A stretch of 64,000 bases of DNA, from NCBI RefSeq assembly GCF_007827365.1, contig NZ_VISI01000002.1, forward strand, positions 439,001 to 503,000. Reading direction: 5' to 3'. Positions 42,153 through 51,219 of the stretch are shown here, piece after piece. Position numbers and translations under genes: made by a program. Each line of letters begins with the position of its first letter. The stretch's first letter is position 1. The stretch is from Olleya sp. Hel_I_94 (GTDB lineage Bacteria > Bacteroidota > Bacteroidia > Flavobacteriales > Flavobacteriaceae). The notes beneath the pieces are model-generated. The model searched no databases, had not been told where the DNA came from, and saw only the letters and a program-made list of their open reading frames with translations.

Positions 42153-42740
42153 TTAAAGTAGTTGGTTTAGATTTTTAATAGCCAAAACATCTGCAACTTG
42201 CATATTGTCAAGAGTGATATTTCCGACTCTAACACGCACCAAACGTAGGGTTGGACAATTTACAGCACTAGTCATTTTGCGGACTTGTCTAAATTTTCCT
42301 TCCGTTAAAGTTACTGACACCCATGATGTTGGACCATGTCTAGCATCTCTTATTTTTTTGGAACGTTCCGGTAAATCAGGTAATTCTTTTAATTTTGTGA
42401 CTTTACAAGGTTTTGTAATATATTTTTTACCGTTAAATCCTATTTCTACACCTTCGGATAATTGTTGTATCGCTTTCGCGGAAATGTCGCCATCTACTAA
42501 CGCATAGTATTCTTTTTCAATTCCGGATTGGTTAATATGGTCACTTAGTTTACCGTCTGTGGTAAGTAGGAGTAGACCTTCACTTTTTTCGTCCAAACGA
42601 CCAATAGGCATAATGCCTTCCGGAAAATCACCCAATTCTCCTAAAAATCGCTTTTTCTGTTCTTTAGCAGCATTGCTAGAAAACTGACTTAGCATTCTAT
42701 AAGGTTTGTATATTTTAAAGTGTCTATGCTTAGTGTCCAT
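42153..42740 (-). CDS. Pseudouridine synthase of the RluE/RsuA family
   Basis: 195 residues, no S4 domain. The core is PIGRLDEKSEGLLLLTTDGKL with catalytic Asp (GRLDxxSxGLLLLT), then IEKEYYALVDG and WVSVTLTEGKFRQVRKMTSAVNCPTLRLVRVRVG, the TEGKFRQVRKM motif. This compact form is RluE-like, which modifies 23S rRNA near position 2457 in E. coli. The site here is inferred. It overlaps the end of topB by 11 nt, so the two are co-transcribed. One of the three 15-base words lies inside it (42471-42485). Confidence 0.88.
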   Translation of the reverse strand: MDTKHRHFKIYKPYRMLSQFSSNAAKEQKKRFLGELGDFPEGIMPIGRLDEKSEGLLLLTTDGKLSDHINQSGIEKEYYALVDGDISAKAIQQLSEGVEIGFNGKKYITKPCKVTKLKELPDLPERSKKIRDARHGPTSWVSVTLTEGKFRQVRKMTSAVNCPTLRLVRVRVGNITLDNMQVADVLAIKNLNQLL

Positions 42741-45036
42741 ATAAAATTTTGAAAACTAAATCCTTTGTAAGTTGTTGTCCATTAGCTTTTTCGCGAATTA
42801 AATCATAACTAAATCTAAAATCACAGCCCGATTTATAATCACTACAACCATAAGCTGTTTTTCCTTTAATAATCGTTCCTTTTTTACATTTTGGACACAG
42901 ATTAGTTTCGGAATTTGAACTTGCTTTAGCAGACTTTTTTTGCTTAGGTTCTAATTTAAGTTTAAAATTGTCATCAAAACGCAACAAACCTTCAACAGTT
43001 GCACCTTCGACTTTAAAACCTTTTAAATTAACGGTAGATCCTTTGTCCAATAAACGTTTGTATTGGTTTTCGGATATATTCTTTTCACCAAAACTAAAAG
43101 GTAATACAAAATCACATGTTTTACCATAATTGGTACACCCATAAGCCTTTTTTCCTTTTAAAATTTGTCCTTGTTTGCATTTAGGACAGGCTTTACCAAC
43201 AATACCTTTAGTACCAGTTTTGGTTTTAGATTTTGATTTGGTGGATTTTTCTGATTTATTGTTAGTGTAGCTTATTTTAGCTTCAAGTTTTTCGCTTCGC
43301 ACTTCATAGACTAATTGATCTACCATATGCTTCATGTTTTTAATAAAAGCAGCAGCCGAATATTCGCCTTTTTCAATATCCTTTAATTGTTTTTCCCAAA
43401 GACCAGTCAACTCGGCAGATTTAAGCAAATCATTACTAATAATATCTATTAATTGGATGCCTGTAACGGTTGGTAATACTTGTTTTTTATTTCGTTTTAT
43501 GTACTTACGTCTAAACAGTGTTTCAATAATATTTGCTCGTGTGGATGGTCTACCAATACCATTTTCTTTCATTAAATCACGCAACTCGTCATCGTCCACT
43601 TGCTTACCTGCAGTTTCCATAGCACGAAGTAGTGTTGCCTCTGTAAACTGATTAGGTGGTTTGGTTTGCTTTTCTAAAAAACTTGGTTCATGTGGTCCTT
43701 TTTCACCTTTAACAAAAGTAGGTAATAAACCTTGCTCTTTTGTTGTGCTATTTTTTGTTTCAAATACAACACGCCATCCTTTTTCAAGGATTTCTTTACC
43801 AGTGGTTTTAAAGTTTACGGTTTCGGCTTTTCCTATGACTGTGGTGTTAGCCACTTTACAATCGTCGTAAAACACAGCAATAAAACGTCGTGTAATAATA
43901 TCATATACCTGTTGTTGATTATATTGTAAATTACTTTGTACACCAGTAGGGATTATGGCATGGTGATCTGTAACCTTAGCATCATCAAAAACTTTTTTAG
44001 ATTTTTTAATTTTTTTAGCTAAAACAGGAGCTGTTAAAGTCGCGTATTGTGTTAGGTTTTTTAAAATACCTGGTACTTTTGGATAAATATCGTTGGGTAA
44101 GTAGGTTGTATCTACTCTAGGATAGGTAACCACCTTCATTTCATACAGTTTTTGTACAATTTTAAGGGTTTCGTCTGCAGAAAATCCAAATTTGGTATTA
44201 CAGTACACTTGTAATCCTGTTAAGTCAAATAATTTTGGCGCATATTCATTACCTTTTTTCTTGGTAATAGAGACGATTTGAAAGTCATGTGCTTTTACAA
44301 TATTAGCTAACTTTTCTCCATCTTCCATTTTTAAAAAACGACCTTCCTCATAGCTAAACAAGGTATCGCGATACATGGTTTGCAGTTCCCAATAGGGTTG
44401 AGGCTTAAAGTTTTCAATTTCTTTCCAACGGTTTACAACCATTGCTAAAGTTGGTGTTTGCACACGTCCTACACTTAATACTTGCTTGTAGCCACCATAT
44501 TTAACCGTATATAGTCTTGTAGCATTCATACCAAGTAGCCAGTCTCCAATAGCACGCGAAAAACCTGCATAATATAGATTATCGTATTTTTTGCTTGGTT
44601 CTAGTTTTTCAAAACCTTCTTTTATTGCTTCGGTCGTTAGAGAGCTAATCCATAAACGCTGTACTTCGCCTTTATACTTAGCTTGATCAATAACCCAACG
44701 TTGGATTAATTCTCCTTCTGTTCCTGCATCACCACAATTTATTACCACATCTGCTTTGTCAAAAAGGCTTTTAACAATTTTAAATTGCTTTTGTATCCCA
44801 GAATCTTTGGTGACTTTAGTTTCAAATTTTTCTGGTAGCATTGGTAAGTTGTTTAAATCCCAACTTTTCCAATAAGGTTTATAATCATTTGGTTCTTTTA
44901 AGGTACAAAGGTGACCAAAAGTATAGGTTACTGCATAGCCATTACCTTCATAATAACCATCACGTTTAGAGTTGGCACCTAATACTTGAGCTATTTCTCT
45001 AGCTACAGATGGTTTTTCGGCAATACAGACTTTCAT
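42730..45036 (-). CDS. topB: DNA topoisomerase III (type IA)
   Basis: 768 residues. N-terminal TOPRIM: CIAEKPSVAREIAQVLG and INCGDAGTEGELIQRWV (acidic triad). The active-site Tyr lies in VVTYPRVDTTYLP, about residue 310. Ala-rich TOP1 motifs LSVGRVQTPTLAMVV and TEATLLRAMETAGKQVDDDELRDLMKENGIGRPSTRANIIETL are intact. Two C-terminal zinc-finger-like modules follow (CPKCKQGQILKGKKAYGCTN and CPKCKKGTIIKGKTAYGCSD), each of the pattern CxxC...C...C. It relaxes negative supercoils and decatenates DNA. Its 3' end overlaps the pseudouridine synthase start. It could also be the accessory TopB copy often found beside conjugative elements, but no such element is here. Confidence 0.93.
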   Translation of the reverse strand: MKVCIAEKPSVAREIAQVLGANSKRDGYYEGNGYAVTYTFGHLCTLKEPNDYKPYWKSWDLNNLPMLPEKFETKVTKDSGIQKQFKIVKSLFDKADVVINCGDAGTEGELIQRWVIDQAKYKGEVQRLWISSLTTEAIKEGFEKLEPSKKYDNLYYAGFSRAIGDWLLGMNATRLYTVKYGGYKQVLSVGRVQTPTLAMVVNRWKEIENFKPQPYWELQTMYRDTLFSYEEGRFLKMEDGEKLANIVKAHDFQIVSITKKKGNEYAPKLFDLTGLQVYCNTKFGFSADETLKIVQKLYEMKVVTYPRVDTTYLPNDIYPKVPGILKNLTQYATLTAPVLAKKIKKSKKVFDDAKVTDHHAIIPTGVQSNLQYNQQQVYDIITRRFIAVFYDDCKVANTTVIGKAETVNFKTTGKEILEKGWRVVFETKNSTTKEQGLLPTFVKGEKGPHEPSFLEKQTKPPNQFTEATLLRAMETAGKQVDDDELRDLMKENGIGRPSTRANIIETLFRRKYIKRNKKQVLPTVTGIQLIDIISNDLLKSAELTGLWEKQLKDIEKGEYSAAAFIKNMKHMVDQLVYEVRSEKLEAKISYTNNKSEKSTKSKSKTKTGTKGIVGKACPKCKQGQILKGKKAYGCTNYGKTCDFVLPFSFGEKNISENQYKRLLDKGSTVNLKGFKVEGATVEGLLRFDDNFKLKLEPKQKKSAKASSNSETNLCPKCKKGTIIKGKTAYGCSDYKSGCDFRFSYDLIREKANGQQLTKDLVFKILYGH

Positions 45037-45189
45037 TTTATAAGGTCTATTAGTTATTAAAGCGCAAAGGATTAGTTTGTTGCGCTAATATATTAAAGCG
45101 TCAAAATTAGGCTTTAATTTTTAGTTTTTAAAGTCGCAAAATAAGTGAATAAGTTAACTAAATAAAAGGGTTTTGTTAGTAGTTATTAA

Positions 45190-45852
45190 CTATTGATTAA
45201 GCCTTTTGGTTGTTGCTAAAATTTCAGAATAATTAGACTCTCCAAACTTACTAGTAAATTCGCCATCTTTTGAAATGACTAAATAGCTAGAGCAAGGATA
45301 ATGGTATTCAAAAAATAAAGATTCTATTAAACCATCTGGATCTTGATGCCATTTAGATAGATCATAATTATTTGATAATCCGTCTATACTTTTATATAGA
45401 TAAATAGGTTTGATTTGTACTAAATTGTATAATTTAACCTCAAAATCTTGTTGTGCTTTTACTCTTGTTTGTTTTGTTGCTGACCCACTAGAATTGCAAG
45501 GATCTTTTCCTGGATAATAAATAATTACAATAGGTTTGTCGCTAGCAATATTAATATCTAATTTATTGTTTAATTGTTTTATTATAGTTGCTTTATCTGA
45601 TATTACACCATGTTTTTGACCAGCTACTAATCGTTTATCAAATTTTGTTTTATTAGACACATAAGCCCATGATAAATCTTGATTTTTTAATAGTTGATTG
45701 TAAAATTTAGATTGACTTATTCTATTATTTTCCTGATCGTATAAACGGGATTTTCGATAGGTAACTTGTGTTGTTTCGCTACTTCCGTTTTGATTTGTTT
45801 TACATGATGCTAGCAGCAGTAAGGAAAGAGTAAAGAATACTAGTTTTTTCAT
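45190..45852 (-). CDS. Predicted lipoprotein of unknown function
   Basis: 220 residues with a lipobox (FFTLSLLLLASC, Cys at about 17). The mature part has IIYYPGKDPCNSSGS and FFEYHYPCSSYLVISKDGEF, with two Cys that could form a disulfide. VIIYYPGKDPC has the look of a thioredoxin-fold strand and turn. The pattern of YPGK..C followed by a YLVI strand suggests a thioredoxin-like or redoxin relative that has lost the CxxC motif, but this is only an impression. Single gene. Confidence 0.6.
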   Translation of the reverse strand: MKKLVFFTLSLLLLASCKTNQNGSSETTQVTYRKSRLYDQENNRISQSKFYNQLLKNQDLSWAYVSNKTKFDKRLVAGQKHGVISDKATIIKQLNNKLDINIASDKPIVIIYYPGKDPCNSSGSATKQTRVKAQQDFEVKLYNLVQIKPIYLYKSIDGLSNNYDLSKWHQDPDGLIESLFFEYHYPCSSYLVISKDGEFTSKFGESNYSEILATTKRLNQ

Positions 45853-45961
45853 TTTTTAAAATTTCAATTAAAACATTAAAGACCTACAATGTAATAAAAT
45901 TAAAAGACTATTTAATAAGTGCGCGTGATTAATAAAAAGTTATGAAGATTACGTAAAACAA

Positions 45962-46408
45962 TTAATTATTTTCATTGTTAAACACTTTATTTTTCATCCA
46001 TTTAAATCTAGAAAGCATTTTAGATTTATGAGTAAGCAAATGTGCAAAAAACAGTGTTGTTATTAATGCAATAAAAGCTAATGTGCCTAAAGCACCACCA
46101 TAACCTTTAAAAAAAGCGCTTTTATTTATGTAAACTATACTAAATAAAAGGCCAGCAAAAGCTAACAACAAATAGTTGTTTTTACCTTTTGGAGAAGCCA
46201 TTCCAATAAATGAGGCTCCAATAAATACTAACGGAATATTTTGAGTGAGATACACATTTAATACATTAGGAAAGCAGTAAAAAAACAAACCAATTGTTAA
46301 AGATAGTAAGGCAGACGCCCTGACTGGACCTTGTTTTAACTGTTCACTTACGTAAAACGTTACAGTAGCTCCTAAAACACTAGCTAATATTATAGGTATA
46401 ATATTCAT
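45962..46408 (-). CDS. Small polytopic membrane protein, paralogue of its neighbour
   Basis: 148 residues, five hydrophobic segments. It has GASFIGMASPKG near residue 67, FKGYGGALGTLAFIA near 106, and a basic C-terminus (HKSKMLSRFKWMKNKVF). The neighbour carries GAFVGMSSAQ and GIGGKLGALAFAG in the same order, so the two look like related halves of one fold. It overlaps the neighbour's stop by 4 nt (ATGA-type), implying coupled translation and probably a hetero-oligomer. No transport family was recognised. Confidence 0.7.
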   Translation of the reverse strand: MNIIPIILASVLGATVTFYVSEQLKQGPVRASALLSLTIGLFFYCFPNVLNVYLTQNIPLVFIGASFIGMASPKGKNNYLLLAFAGLLFSIVYINKSAFFKGYGGALGTLAFIALITTLFFAHLLTHKSKMLSRFKWMKNKVFNNENN

Positions 46409-46968
46409 AAATATAACCAGTGTATTAATGATACAATAATGACACCTGCAAAAGCTAAAGCACCAAGTTTACCTCCAATTCCAAGAAACAAGTTTTTAGA
46501 CAGCATATATAACAATCCAGTAATGCAACCTGCAGCAATTACAAAACTTATAGATGGTGTTATTTGTGCGCTAGACATACCAACAAAAGCACCACAATAT
46601 ATTACTGTTGGTAGTTTTTTTAGATAATTAGATTGGCTATTTATTTTTGGTACAAATGAGGCTAAAACACCAATAATTCCTGCTGCCAATACACTACCCA
46701 AACCAAGATATATATTAATTATATAACACAATAATGCACCTATAGGAACCCAAATTACAACAGACAACCTCTCATAATTATACTTATGATGATGTAAATC
46801 TAAATAGCGATAACCAAAAAAGGTAGATAGGATAACTACTATAATTGCAGTGCTAATTAATACATTATTTGCTGTGTATTGTTCTTTAATTATCATGGAT
46901 AAAAAAATAATCTGAATAAGTAATAACAGAGCAACTGTTAAAAGTCTGATGTATTTGTGTGTTTTCAA
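46405..46968 (-). CDS. Polytopic membrane protein, paralogue of its neighbour
   Basis: 187 residues, six or seven hydrophobic segments. The histidine-rich loop DLHHHKYNYERL lies near residue 57. GAFVGMSSAQITPS near 127 and GIGGKLGALAFAGVII near 163 match the smaller neighbour. The shared motifs, small size and coupled start suggest a two-component membrane complex. Function unknown. The start is the ATG at 46968, with no clear ribosome site, as usual in this phylum. Confidence 0.7.
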   Translation of the reverse strand: MKTHKYIRLLTVALLLLIQIIFLSMIIKEQYTANNVLISTAIIVVILSTFFGYRYLDLHHHKYNYERLSVVIWVPIGALLCYIINIYLGLGSVLAAGIIGVLASFVPKINSQSNYLKKLPTVIYCGAFVGMSSAQITPSISFVIAAGCITGLLYMLSKNLFLGIGGKLGALAFAGVIIVSLIHWLYL

Positions 46969-47048
46969 AAAAATAAGAAACCGAATTAATTACTAATATT
47001 AGTTAGGGAAAAAGATTTAAGGCTACAAAACTACTCTAATAAATTAAA

Positions 47049-47861
47049 TTACCATGCGACCACAAAGCATTTTGTTATTTGACCGTTAGGAAACTTTAGC
47101 CATAGTAAAGGTGAATATTTTTCGGATTGATATATGGTTAATTGTGGCTTTATTTGATCTAGAGTCAACCAATTAACATGACTATTCACGTCTAATAACC
47201 AATCGGTTTTTTGAGGCTTATAAAATTTACAATCCTTAAACAGCATTAGATCTTTATACTTAAAATAAAAGCCATAAATACAGTTATTGTTTAACGTTTT
47301 AAAAGTAATGTTACTTCCATAAGGTACAAAAATTTGCGCCTTAAAATATATTTGCTGTTTTATGGAATCGACATCTAATTGTAATTTATCTAAGTAAGGT
47401 TTTGTAGCAGTATTATATAGTAGTGGTAGTTGTTTTAATTTAAGTTTATTTAATTTTTCAATTAAACTATCTCGACGCATAGGTCCAATTAAACAGTCTA
47501 TTTCAGTGCTCCCTAAACTGGCATCATATAGATAGTATTTAAATTGAATTTCTAAATGAATTGGTTCCGAATTATTTAATATTAAGCAGTCCAATTCGCC
47601 AATAGTCTGGTTCACATTTTCCTGTATTTGGATGTTTTCTGACAAAACAGAAATGTCATCAAATTGCTTTAACTCCTCAAACACAAATTGTTCTACACGT
47701 TGTCCTAACCTAATATTAGGTCTAACCTTTCTATTAAAAACAAAAGGCCTATCTAATTGCTTAACAAAAGGTTGCATAGTATTTATTTCAGAAAAAAATA
47801 AATGTGGTGTATTAAAAAAGCCACTAAATTGGGCCTGAAAATTATCGGTTTTATCGCTCAT
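47049..47861 (-). CDS. DUF1853 family protein
   Basis: 270 residues, cytoplasmic. Family features: LGQRVEQFVFEEL near residue 52, NQTIGELDCLILNNSEPIHLEIQFKYYLYD near 85, and CLIGPMRRDSLIEKLNKLKLKQLPLL near 125. The GELD...HLEIQFKYYL order places Asp and Glu-x-Gln-x-Lys as in PD-(D/E)XK nuclease folds (E-x-K with an extra residue), so a nuclease ancestry is plausible; activity is unproven. Divergent from the SF2 helicase gene, 109 nt between starts. Confidence 0.85.
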   Translation of the reverse strand: MSDKTDNFQAQFSGFFNTPHLFFSEINTMQPFVKQLDRPFVFNRKVRPNIRLGQRVEQFVFEELKQFDDISVLSENIQIQENVNQTIGELDCLILNNSEPIHLEIQFKYYLYDASLGSTEIDCLIGPMRRDSLIEKLNKLKLKQLPLLYNTATKPYLDKLQLDVDSIKQQIYFKAQIFVPYGSNITFKTLNNNCIYGFYFKYKDLMLFKDCKFYKPQKTDWLLDVNSHVNWLTLDQIKPQLTIYQSEKYSPLLWLKFPNGQITKCFVVAW

Positions 47862-47908
47862 ATTGTTATGTAAAAATAGGTATAATAATTTTTTTTGAAG
47901 AATAGTCG

Positions 47909-47937
47909 TTGAAACCCTTTAAATCGTTGTATTTTTG
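47909..47937 (+). promoter_or_regulatory. Consensus Bacteroidota promoter of the SF2 helicase gene
   Basis: TTG at 47909-47911 and TATTTTTG at 47930-47937 are 18 nt apart, a textbook TTG-N17-23-TAnnTTTG. It gives a start near 47944 and a 5' leader of about 27 nt. Confidence 0.75.
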
Positions 47938-47970
47938 CACATCTTAAAATTTAAAAATTGCAATTAATTA

Positions 47971-49524
47971 ATGTCTACTAAAACTCTAGAATTACAAGAA
48001 CGTACAGAAGGAAAAAGTCTTTATAGTTACCAAAAAGGAGCAATCGATAAGATTTTTAAATGTTTTGAAGAAGCGCCTGAAGATTATCATCTATTATATC
48101 AACTACCTACAGGTGGTGGAAAAACGGTTATTTTCTCTGAAATTGTAAGACAATACTTAAAACACCACAAAAAACAAGTGTTAGTAATGACACATAGGAT
48201 AGAATTATGTAAGCAAACATCAAATATGCTTTCAGAATTTGGTGTAAGTAATAAAATTGTAGATAGTAAAGCAGATTTAAGTGATCAAGGTGATTTTAAT
48301 TGCTTTGTAGCAATGGTTGAGACACTTAATAATCGTTTAACAGATAATAAGCTAGATATTTCAGACATTGGACTAGTAATTATTGATGAGGCACATTACA
48401 ATAGTTTTACTAAGTTATTTAAGTTTTTTGAAAAATCGTTTATTCTTGGTGTAACTGCGACACCTTTAAGTAGCAATATTAACCTTCCAATGAAGGATAA
48501 TTATAACGAGCTAATCGTTGGAGAAACCATCCAATCATTAATTGAAAACGAATTTTTAGCGCGTGCCGAAATATTTTCATACAACGTTGGATTAACCTCT
48601 TTAGTGGTTGGAGCTAATGGTGATTATACCGTAAAATCATCAGAAGATTTATATACCAATACTGATATGCTAACTAAGCTGATACAAGCTTATGAAGAGC
48701 GTTGTAAAGGTAAAAAAACATTAATATTTAATAATGGTATTAATACCTCATTACACGTATATGATACCTTTAGACGTGCTGGATATCCAGTAGCACATTT
48801 AGATAATAACAATACTAAAAAAGAGCGTAAAGCCATCTTAAAATGGTTTAAAGAAACGCCTGATGCCATCTTAACTTCTGTAAGTATCTTAACCACTGGT
48901 TTTGATGAGCCAACAGTAGATTGTATCATGCTTAACAGAGCAACCAAGTCCTTAACATTGTACTATCAAATGATTGGTCGTGGATCACGTATATTAAAAA
49001 ACAAAAATAAGTTTATAGTTATCGATTTAGGTAACAATTTACACAGATTTGGACCTTGGGGAAGTGATTTAGATTGGCATAAAATTTTCCGTTCTCCAAA
49101 TTATTATTTAGATGGTATTTTAAGTGATGAAGAACTTGAAAACAATTTTAGATATGAAATGCCAGAAGATTTGCGCGAGCAATTTAAAAAATCTGACCAT
49201 GTGTATTTTGATATTAAAAAATGCTACATTGATAGTATTAGAGCAGGAGAAAGCTCTAAAGTTGTATTAGAGCGCTCCATCCAACATCATGCACATATTT
49301 GTACAGAAAATAGTGAGGATTTATGGGATGCATTAGCTTTAGCTAAATTATTGGGTGACGATATAGATTACCGTATTTCTAGATATACTAAGTGTATAAG
49401 TAAAAGCACGTTTAACTTTGTAGAATGGTTAAAAGACGATTATCGTAAAAAATTAAACGCCTATTTACGTACTAATTTTGATGAGATTTTTGAAGAAATC
49501 AATGGTTTTCCACCAGAAGATTAA
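47971..49524 (+). CDS. DEAD/DEAH-box (SF2) helicase, HsdR-like/SSL2 type
   Basis: 517 residues. Motif Q/N-terminal YSYQKGAIDKIF, Walker A LPTGGGKTVIFSEI near residue 46, motif II VIIDEAHYNSF near 134, motif III GVTATPL near 157. The helicase C domain has SVSILTTGFDEPTVDCIMLNRATKSLTLYYQMIGRGSRI (motifs V and VI). No nuclease or RNA-binding extension. A 120-residue helical C-terminus is unassigned. It resembles stand-alone ERCC3/UvrB-like DNA helicases. The next gene, also a helicase, has its own -7 box and is not in an operon with it. Confidence 0.88.
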   Translation: MSTKTLELQERTEGKSLYSYQKGAIDKIFKCFEEAPEDYHLLYQLPTGGGKTVIFSEIVRQYLKHHKKQVLVMTHRIELCKQTSNMLSEFGVSNKIVDSKADLSDQGDFNCFVAMVETLNNRLTDNKLDISDIGLVIIDEAHYNSFTKLFKFFEKSFILGVTATPLSSNINLPMKDNYNELIVGETIQSLIENEFLARAEIFSYNVGLTSLVVGANGDYTVKSSEDLYTNTDMLTKLIQAYEERCKGKKTLIFNNGINTSLHVYDTFRRAGYPVAHLDNNNTKKERKAILKWFKETPDAILTSVSILTTGFDEPTVDCIMLNRATKSLTLYYQMIGRGSRILKNKNKFIVIDLGNNLHRFGPWGSDLDWHKIFRSPNYYLDGILSDEELENNFRYEMPEDLREQFKKSDHVYFDIKKCYIDSIRAGESSKVVLERSIQHHAHICTENSEDLWDALALAKLLGDDIDYRISRYTKCISKSTFNFVEWLKDDYRKKLNAYLRTNFDEIFEEINGFPPED

Positions 49525-49565
49525 ATCTTAAATGTAACAGTATTCAGTCGCAGTTTGCAGTTGCT

Positions 49566-49573
49566 TACTTTTG
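49566..49573 (+). promoter_or_regulatory. -7 box of the RhlE-like helicase gene
   Basis: TACTTTTG is an exact TAnnTTTG 41 nt before the ATG at 49614. The nearest TTTG upstream is only 8 nt away, so the -33 element is missing or unusual. Confidence 0.45.
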
Positions 49574-49613
49574 TAAAAACATATTAATAACACAGACTAA
49601 TTACTATTTAATT

Positions 49614-50729
49614 ATGACTTTTAAAGACCTTGGTTTAGATAAAAACTATATAAAATCTCTTAAGGAATTAGGGATTAAATCGCCAACCGAAATTCAGGCA
49701 CAAGCGATTCCTATGTTATTAAAATCATCAACCGATTTTATTGGTTTAGCACAAACAGGAACAGGTAAGACAGCTGCTTTTGGACTGCCATTACTACATA
49801 AAATTAATCCTAAAAAAGATGCAGTCCAAGCGTTAATAATTGCGCCTACTAGAGAATTGGTTCAGCAAATTAAAAAACAACTATTTAAATTCACCAAGTA
49901 TAACAACTCTAAAATATTTTTGGAAGGTGTATATGGTGGCGAAAAAATAGACATTCAGTTACGTAACGTTGCTAGAACCACACACATTATAGTGGCTACT
50001 CCAGGTCGATTAGTAGATTTAATGACGCGTGAGGCTGTAGATTTATCTCAAGTTAAAACAATTGTTTTAGACGAAGCAGATGAAATGCTAAGCATGGGTT
50101 TTAAAAATGATTTAACGACTATTTTAAAAGGCGTTACAGGTCAAAAAAACACATGGTTATTTAGTGCTACAATGTCTAACGATTTAAAAGATATTGTTAA
50201 GCGTTACATAGCTGACGAAGCTATACGATTAGAGATAGATAGAAGTAGTGTAGTAAACCAAAACATATCTCATTATTTTGTTGAAACGACGTTGCACGAA
50301 AAATCGTCTACATTAATTAGACTTTTAGAAGACAGAGAAAACCAACGTGGAATAATTTTTACAAAAACAAAAGCTGGTGCACAAGCACTAAGACATCAAT
50401 TAGAAACCGAAGGATTTAACGTTGGTGCTTTGGAAGGTGACATGCAACAAAAAGAGCGTGATAAAGTCATGCGTGCTTTTAAAAATACAACCTTACAATT
50501 ATTAATTTCTACAGATGTATCTGCTAGAGGTATTGATGTTAATGATTTAGCATTTGTAATTCATCATCAATTACCAGAACATACTGAATATTATACACAC
50601 AGAAGTGGTCGTACAGCACGTGCTGGTAAAAAAGGAGAATCTATTGCATTAATTTTAGGTAATGAGCATAGTGATCTTAAAAAAGTAGAAACCACATTAG
50701 GTATTAAATTTAAACAACTATCTGTTTAA
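49614..50729 (+). CDS. DEAD-box RNA helicase (RhlE/CsdA-like)
   Basis: 371 residues, only the helicase core with no long basic tail. Motif Q: LKELGIKSPTEIQAQAIP; I: AQTGTGKTAAFGLPLL; Ia: PTRELVQQ; Ib: TPGRLVD; II: VLDEADEML; III: SAT; IV: IIFTKTK; V: STDVSARGIDV; VI: HRSGRTARAGKKG. It unwinds RNA duplexes, probably in ribosome assembly or cold adaptation. The short C-terminus (ESIALILGNEHSDLKKVETTLGIKFKQLSV) means partners, if any, are not recruited through a basic tail. Ends at a strong terminator. Confidence 0.92.
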   Translation: MTFKDLGLDKNYIKSLKELGIKSPTEIQAQAIPMLLKSSTDFIGLAQTGTGKTAAFGLPLLHKINPKKDAVQALIIAPTRELVQQIKKQLFKFTKYNNSKIFLEGVYGGEKIDIQLRNVARTTHIIVATPGRLVDLMTREAVDLSQVKTIVLDEADEMLSMGFKNDLTTILKGVTGQKNTWLFSATMSNDLKDIVKRYIADEAIRLEIDRSSVVNQNISHYFVETTLHEKSSTLIRLLEDRENQRGIIFTKTKAGAQALRHQLETEGFNVGALEGDMQQKERDKVMRAFKNTTLQLLISTDVSARGIDVNDLAFVIHHQLPEHTEYYTHRSGRTARAGKKGESIALILGNEHSDLKKVETTLGIKFKQLSV

Positions 50730-50740
50730 TTATAAAATTA

Positions 50741-50771
50741 AAAAAAGCGACTTAATTAAGTCGCTTTTTTT
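50741..50771. terminator. Bidirectional terminator after the RhlE-like gene
   Basis: A 13-bp stem (AAAAAAGCGACTT / AAGTCGCTTTTTT) and a 4-nt loop (AATT) flanked by T on one side and A on the other. It also ends the convergent hpf gene. Confidence 0.9.
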
Positions 50772-50792
50772 GTATATACATTTTAGCATTAA

Positions 50793-51095
50793 TTAATGCG
50801 TATTCATTTTTCCTTTACGTTTGGCTAATTGTCTTTCTAATTGATTGACAACTTCACTAACACTTTTGTGTAAAGTCTCTTTGCTTTCTTCAGCAAATAA
50901 TCTAGGACCAGGAGCACTAAGTCTAATACCTGCAATTTTACCAGATTTATCATCATTAGTATTTTCTAATTTAAAAAATACATCAGCACGTACTATAAAT
51001 TCATATTTATTAAAAAGTTTTTGGATTTTTTCAGTGGTAAATTCCTCTAAAGCCTCACTTGCTTTTACCTTGTCATATTCAAAATTGATATCCAT
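50793..51095 (-). CDS. hpf: Short ribosome hibernation-promoting factor
   Basis: 100 residues. Ribosomal S30AE/RaiA fold: MDINFEYDKVKASEALEEFTTEKIQKLFNKYEF, RADVFFKLEN, GIRLSAPGPRLFAEESKETLHKSVSEVVNQLERQLAKRKGK. It binds the 30S decoding centre in stationary phase. It is the short form (no C-terminal dimerisation domain), so ribosome pairing would need another factor or not occur. It shares the convergent terminator with the RhlE-like helicase gene. The start is divergent from the M16 peptidase gene, 124 nt between. Confidence 0.93.
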   Translation of the reverse strand: MDINFEYDKVKASEALEEFTTEKIQKLFNKYEFIVRADVFFKLENTNDDKSGKIAGIRLSAPGPRLFAEESKETLHKSVSEVVNQLERQLAKRKGKMNTH

Positions 51096-51219
51096 ATATT
51101 TAGATTTTAAGATTACTTAAAGATAATTAAATTCAATTTCATTTCCATTTAATTTATTAAAAATTTAAGACAAAAAATTATTGATTATCTTTAAACCACA
51201 ATCAAAAAAACTTTAAATA

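Noticed and set aside
42205..42507. A 100-codon plus-strand frame
   Set aside because: It is antisense to the pseudouridine synthase gene, whose catalytic motifs are intact.
42730..45036. topB as a sign of an integrated conjugative element
   Set aside because: No tra, mobilisation, integrase or partition genes surround it, and composition is like the rest of the chromosome.
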